Shown here: positions 7,239 through 9,575 of the stretch, in pieces | Layout of the letters: each line of letters opens with the position of its first letter | How positions within the stretch are numbered: position 1 is the stretch's first letter | NCBI GenBank assembly: GCA_934754975.1 | Contig: CAKVKI010000090.1 | Coordinates: forward strand, 1-9,575 | Origin: an uncultured Alistipes sp. | GTDB taxonomy: Bacteria; Bacteroidota; Bacteroidia; Bacteroidales; Rikenellaceae | Reading direction: 5' to 3' | Length of the DNA stretch: 9,575 bases | The notes under the pieces: generated by a model | Database searches by the model: none | What the model was told of the DNA's origin: nothing | The model's input: only the letters and a program-made list of their open reading frames with translations | Made by a program: the position numbers and the translations under genes

Positions 7239-7260
7239 TTAAAACGTTTTAACAAACAAA
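7230..7260 (-). promoter_or_regulatory. Promoter of the LacI-family regulator gene
   Basis: On the minus strand a TTTG at 7260-7257 is followed after exactly 19 nt by TACCTTTG at 7237-7230. This fits the Bacteroidetes primary sigma consensus TTTG-N19-21-TAnnTTTG fully. Transcription would start near 7223, about 40 nt before the regulator ATG. The 14-bp operator lies within the spacer, a position suited to repression. Confidence 0.75.
7239..7252. promoter_or_regulatory. LacI-family operator, perfect 14-bp palindrome
   Basis: TTAAAACGTTTTAA is a perfect palindrome centred on CG, the typical form of LacI/GalR-family operators. It lies immediately beside the overlapping promoters and next to a gene for a LacI-family protein. 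One bound dimer here could block the regulator promoter (site within its spacer) and the kinase promoter (site just after its start). A near copy precedes the aldolase gene at 6095-6106. Confidence 0.82.
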
Positions 7261-7278
7261 TTTTTTCCGAGTTTTTTT

Positions 7279-7419
7279 ATGCTGCGACGTGATGGGACTT
7301 TCCTGGAAAATCGAGACATTCCCGTCCGCAGTTTCCCGGTAGTGCGGCAGATGTCGCATCGTGTGCGGGAATTGTCTCGTATGCAGGATGCCGGGCTGTT
7401 GCCCGAAGATGCCGCGTGA
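7279..7419 (+). CDS. Possible small leader ORF, 46 residues, unknown
   Basis: An ATG at 7279 opens a 46-codon frame ending in TGA at 7417-7419, wholly within the predicted 5' leader of the kinase mRNA. The peptide is charged and Arg-rich (for example FPVVRQMSHRVREL), with no signal peptide, membrane helix or motif that I recognise. No Shine-Dalgarno sequence is visible; a T-run precedes the ATG. About 60% of its codons end in G or C, which seems lower than in the surrounding genes. It overlaps the folded element at 7312-7379, so the bases may be constrained by RNA structure instead. It could be a real small protein, a translated leader, or chance. Confidence 0.25.
   Translation: MLRRDGTFLENRDIPVRSFPVVRQMSHRVRELSRMQDAGLLPEDAA
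7312..7379 (+). ncRNA. Candidate structured leader RNA (three-way junction)
   Basis: In the kinase leader, 7312-7324 pairs with 7366-7379 to make a 13-bp stem with one unpaired base (T7372); the arms are CGAGACATTCCCG and CGGGAATTGTCTCG. Inside it are two smaller hairpins: CCGCA (7326-7330) with TGCGG (7343-7347) around a 12-nt loop, and GATG (7350-7353) with CATC (7357-7360) around a TCG loop. Together they form a plausible three-way junction. It matches no riboswitch class that I recognise. A role in regulating the downstream kinase or stabilising the mRNA is inference; the pairing itself is directly visible. Confidence 0.45.
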
Positions 7420-7435
7420 CTTTGTATCGGGCGGC
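7392..7435 (+). promoter_or_regulatory. Further hairpins in the kinase leader
   Basis: CGGGC (7392-7396) and GCCCG (7401-7405) form a tight stem with a TGTT loop. Then GCCGC (7411-7415) can pair with GCGGC (7431-7435) around a 15-nt loop. Neither is followed by a run of T, so they do not look like intrinsic terminators. They may be part of the same leader fold as the element at 7312-7379. The rest of the leader, 7436-7483, shows only an A-rich stretch before the start codon. Confidence 0.35.
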
Positions 7436-7483
7436 TGCGGGCGGTCAGACATGCAATTCAACCTTAAAACAACATAAACCCAT

Positions 7484-9103
7484 ATGCAAACCAATTATGT
7501 AATAGGAGTCGATTTCGGCAGCGACTCGGTGCGCTGCCTGATCGTCGGCACGGCCGACGGAGCGGAAATCGCATCGGCGGTGGCGGCATACCCGCGCTGG
7601 AAGGAGCGGCTTTACTGCGACCCCTCCCGGAATCAGTACCGCCAGCATCCGCTGGACTATATCGAATCTTTGGAGCAGTGCGTGCGCAGTGCGTTGGAAA
7701 AGTGCGGCAAAGAGGTGGCGGACAATGTCTGCGGCATCTCTTTCGATACGACCGCTTCGACGCCGGCACTGACCGACGAGCGGGGCGTTCCGCTGGCCCT
7801 GCTGCCCGAATACGCCGAAAATCCCGACGCGATGTTCGTGCTTTGGAAAGACCATACGGCATTGGCCGAAGCGGATGAGATAAACGATTTGGCAAAACGC
7901 TGGGAGGTCGATTATACCCGTTACAGCGGCGGCACCTACTCCTGCGAATGGGTGTGGGCGAAGATGCTGCACTGCCTGCGCAACGATCCCGCATTGCGTG
8001 TGAAAACCTGTTCGTGGGTCGAGCATTGCGATTGGGTCTGCGCACTGCTGACGGGCGACACGAAGCCCGAAACCATTGCCCGAAGCCGTTGTGCGGCGGG
8101 GCACAAGGCGATGTGGCATGAGTCGTGGGGCGGCCTTCCTTCCCCCGAATTCCTTTCGGCGGTTGATCCGCTGCTGGATATTTTCCGCGGGCATCTTTAT
8201 ACCCGGACCGTTACCGGCGACGAATGTATCGGCGGCCTGTGCCCCGAATGGGCCGGACGGCTGGGACTGCAGCCGGGCATTGCCGTCGGCGTGGGGGCTA
8301 TCGACTGTCATGTGGGCGCTGTCGGGGCGGGAGTCGTGCCCGGTACCTTGGTAAAGGTGATGGGCACTTCGACCTGCGATATCGTGGTCGGCGCCTACGG
8401 CGAAGTCGGGGACAGGGCCGTGCAGGGCATCTGCGGTCAGGTCGACGGCTCGGTGCTGCCCGGATATGTCGGATTCGAAGCCGGACAAGCCGCTTTCGGC
8501 GACATATACGCGTGGTTTCGCCGGATCATGGCGTGGCCGCTGAGCCGGATCGCACAGGGGGACGAAGCCCTTGAGGAACGGATTCTCGGCGAGCTGACGG
8601 CCGAGGCCGAATTGCTGCCGCTGATGACCGGAGATCCGGTCGCGCTCGACTGGCATAACGGACGCCGGACACCGGATGCGGACCCTCGCGTGCGCGGAGC
8701 GATCGACGGCCTGACGCTGGCTACGTCCGCTCCGGCATTTTTCAAGGCGCTGGTCGAAGCGACGGCGTTCGGTTCCCGCGCCATCAATGAGCGGATGCTC
8801 GAAGAGGGGGTGCCGATCGACAACATCATCGCTATCGGAGGCATTGCGCGCAAGTCCTCTTTCGTGATGCGTACGATGGCCGACGTGATGGGCATGCCGA
8901 TCCGGGTGCTGGACAGCGATCAGGCCTGTGCGCTGGGGGCGGCGATGTTCGCGGCCGTGGCGGCGGGCGTTCATGGGTCGGTTGCCGAAGCGCAGCGGGC
9001 GATGCGCCCCGGTTTTTCGGACGAATACCGTCCCGATATGGAACGGCATGCAATTTATGACTATCTTTATGCGCGTTATCTGAAACTCGGAGCAGCGCGT
9101 TAA
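7484..9103 (+). CDS. araB: Ribulokinase, AraB-type FGGY carbohydrate kinase
   Basis: 539 residues, slightly shorter than E. coli AraB (566), the difference lying mainly at the C-terminus. It is an ATP-dependent cytoplasmic kinase that phosphorylates a ketopentose at O5. Motifs are DFGSDSVR at 10-17 (phosphate loop), YPRWKERLYCDP at 36-47 and NQYRQHPLDYIESLE at 50-64 (typical of ribulokinases), FDTTASTP at 87-94 (usually DTTGSTP in AraB), NPDAMFVLWKDHTA at 113-126, RCAAGHKAMWHE at 202-213, GAIDCHVGAVGAG at 271-283 with catalytic Asp274, GTSTCD at 294-299 region, DWHNGRRTP at 389-397 and the adenosine motif GGIARKS at 452-458. AraB enzymes accept both L- and D-ribulose. No L-arabinose isomerase or ribulose-phosphate epimerase is nearby, whereas FucI is, so D-ribulose is the likelier substrate (inference). 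It starts at an ATG after an A-rich stretch and is followed immediately by the barrel protein gene. Confidence 0.9.
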   Translation: MQTNYVIGVDFGSDSVRCLIVGTADGAEIASAVAAYPRWKERLYCDPSRNQYRQHPLDYIESLEQCVRSALEKCGKEVADNVCGISFDTTASTPALTDERGVPLALLPEYAENPDAMFVLWKDHTALAEADEINDLAKRWEVDYTRYSGGTYSCEWVWAKMLHCLRNDPALRVKTCSWVEHCDWVCALLTGDTKPETIARSRCAAGHKAMWHESWGGLPSPEFLSAVDPLLDIFRGHLYTRTVTGDECIGGLCPEWAGRLGLQPGIAVGVGAIDCHVGAVGAGVVPGTLVKVMGTSTCDIVVGAYGEVGDRAVQGICGQVDGSVLPGYVGFEAGQAAFGDIYAWFRRIMAWPLSRIAQGDEALEERILGELTAEAELLPLMTGDPVALDWHNGRRTPDADPRVRGAIDGLTLATSAPAFFKALVEATAFGSRAINERMLEEGVPIDNIIAIGGIARKSSFVMRTMADVMGMPIRVLDSDQACALGAAMFAAVAAGVHGSVAEAQRAMRPGFSDEYRPDMERHAIYDYLYARYLKLGAAR

Positions 9104-9575
9104 ATGACGAAGCGGTTTTTCCTGCTGGCGGCCCTCGCGGGCGTGTGGAGCGTGTCGGCACAGAACGGCACGCTGCACCTGCGTCTGGTCGATTGCGTTA
9201 CGCAGGAACCGGTCGTCGGGGCCGTGGCAGAGCTGCGCTCGCAGGCCGATACCGCCCGGACTCCTTTTTTTGCGGCTTCCGACATCGACGGGGCGGCGCT
9301 GTTGCAGCGTGTGCCGGCCGGTGCGTGGCGGCTGCGCGTGACTTCGCTCGGATACGAAGCTTTGGAGCGCGAGCTGCGGACCTCGGGCGGGAAAACCGAT
9401 CTCGGAACGCTGGAAATGTCGCCCGGCGCCGAAGCGATCGAGAGCGTGGTGCTGGAGGCGCCCGCACTGAGGTCGTCGATTCGCGGCGATACGCTGAGCT
9501 ACCGGGCCTCGGCCTACAAAGTCACGTTCGGGGCCGACGCCGGGGCGCTGATCGGCAAAATGCCGGGGCTGGAGG
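9104..9575 (+). CDS. Outer-membrane beta-barrel protein with carboxypeptidase-like regulatory domain (partial, 5' end only)
   Basis: 157 codons are visible; the frame runs off the right edge. Residues 1-19 form a Sec signal peptide (MTKRFF, a hydrophobic core, cleavage after VSA before Gln20). Residues about 21-105 look like a carboxypeptidase-regulatory-like beta-sandwich: LRLVDCVTQEPVVGA at the front, an SDIDGAALLQRVPAGAWRLRV turn-strand pattern and SLGYEALERE. Then IRGDTLSYRASAYKV (126-140) and DAGALIGKMPGLE (145-157) match the plug-like segment of the Bacteroidetes outer-membrane barrel family (GDT.xY.A.A.KV.xx..A..LI.KMPG). This is the TonB-receptor-like barrel type rather than a classical SusC, since no SusC-style VVVGYG segment is seen in this part. 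Its ATG follows the kinase TAA with no intervening base, so the two are co-transcribed and probably translationally coupled. Its cargo or function is unknown. Confidence 0.85.
   Translation, partial: MTKRFFLLAALAGVWSVSAQNGTLHLRLVDCVTQEPVVGAVAELRSQADTARTPFFAASDIDGAALLQRVPAGAWRLRVTSLGYEALERELRTSGGKTDLGTLEMSPGAEAIESVVLEAPALRSSIRGDTLSYRASAYKVTFGADAGALIGKMPGLE

Noticed and set aside
7184..7255. Upstream start for the LacI-family regulator (375 residues)
   Set aside because: The added 24 residues precede the family's usual N-terminus, and the DNA encoding them contains the operator and promoter boxes upstream of the predicted transcript start.
7392..7405. Hairpin CGGGC-TGTT-GCCCG as an intrinsic terminator
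   Set aside because: No T-run follows and the kinase gene lies downstream in the same transcript.
7451..7477. An 8-codon mini-ORF ending 6 nt before the kinase start
   Set aside because: It is too short to support beyond chance. It has no repeated regulatory codons of the kind seen in attenuator peptides.
7249..7494. An 81-codon minus-strand frame in the divergent region
   Set aside because: It runs opposite to the kinase leader and overlaps the kinase start codon and the operator. No promoter or recognisable motif supports it.
7445..9178. A 577-codon minus-strand frame
   Set aside because: It is antisense to the ribulokinase and crosses its stop codon and the start of the next gene. Composition is Arg/His-rich and featureless.
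9104..9575. SusC-type receptor start of a SusCD pair
   Set aside because: The visible part lacks the SusC-style VVVGYG plug entry and instead has the GDTLSYRA...KMPG segment of the other outer-membrane barrel family. Only 157 residues can be seen, so this is a judgement rather than proof.

Overview
The window looks like part of a gut Bacteroidales chromosome, most likely Alistipes or a close relative. The reasons are high-GC coding DNA, a lipoprotein with an acidic tail after its lipobox Cys, promoters of the Bacteroidetes TTTG-N19/20-TAnnTTTG type, few Shine-Dalgarno sequences, and families typical of that group (fimbrillin/FISUMP-like lipoprotein, SSS sugar symporter, outer-membrane barrel protein with a carboxypeptidase-like domain). 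The genus is an inference; nothing in the window fixes it. I found no rRNA, tRNA, CRISPR array, insertion sequence or phage gene.

Layout. The left three quarters is a leftward (minus-strand) cluster. Read in its own direction it is a LacI-family repressor (7183-6128), a DHDPS/N-acetylneuraminate-lyase-family aldolase (6048-5131), a sodium:solute symporter (5104-3623), L-fucose/D-arabinose isomerase FucI (3589-1814) and a surface lipoprotein that runs off the left edge (1785-1). After the repressor the gaps are only 26-33 bp, so the aldolase, symporter, isomerase and lipoprotein genes look like one operon. On the right, a rightward unit carries an AraB-type ribulokinase (7484-9103). Directly after its stop codon, with no gap, comes the start of an outer-membrane beta-barrel protein that runs off the right edge.

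Control. The 300-bp divergent region (7184-7483) holds two good Bacteroidetes-type promoters. Their -7 boxes abut inside one perfect 18-bp palindrome (7221-7238), so the two polymerase sites overlap almost completely. A perfect 14-bp CG-centred LacI-type operator (7239-7252) lies next to it, within the spacer of the repressor promoter and just past the expected start site of the kinase promoter. A copy of its 12-bp core with one substitution (6095-6106) precedes the aldolase gene. The kinase mRNA would carry a leader of about 250 nt that can fold into a three-way junction and may encode a 46-residue peptide.

How the genes could work together. FucI isomerises L-fucose and also D-arabinose. The kinase resembles L-ribulokinase AraB rather than L-fuculokinase, and no fuculose-phosphate aldolase, L-arabinose isomerase or ribulose-phosphate epimerase gene is present. 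The simplest reading is uptake of a pentose by the symporter, FucI converting D-arabinose to D-ribulose, and the kinase making D-ribulose 5-phosphate for the pentose phosphate pathway. The aldolase does not fit this route and points to a second, sugar-acid or sialic-acid-like substrate. The substrate assignments are inferences.
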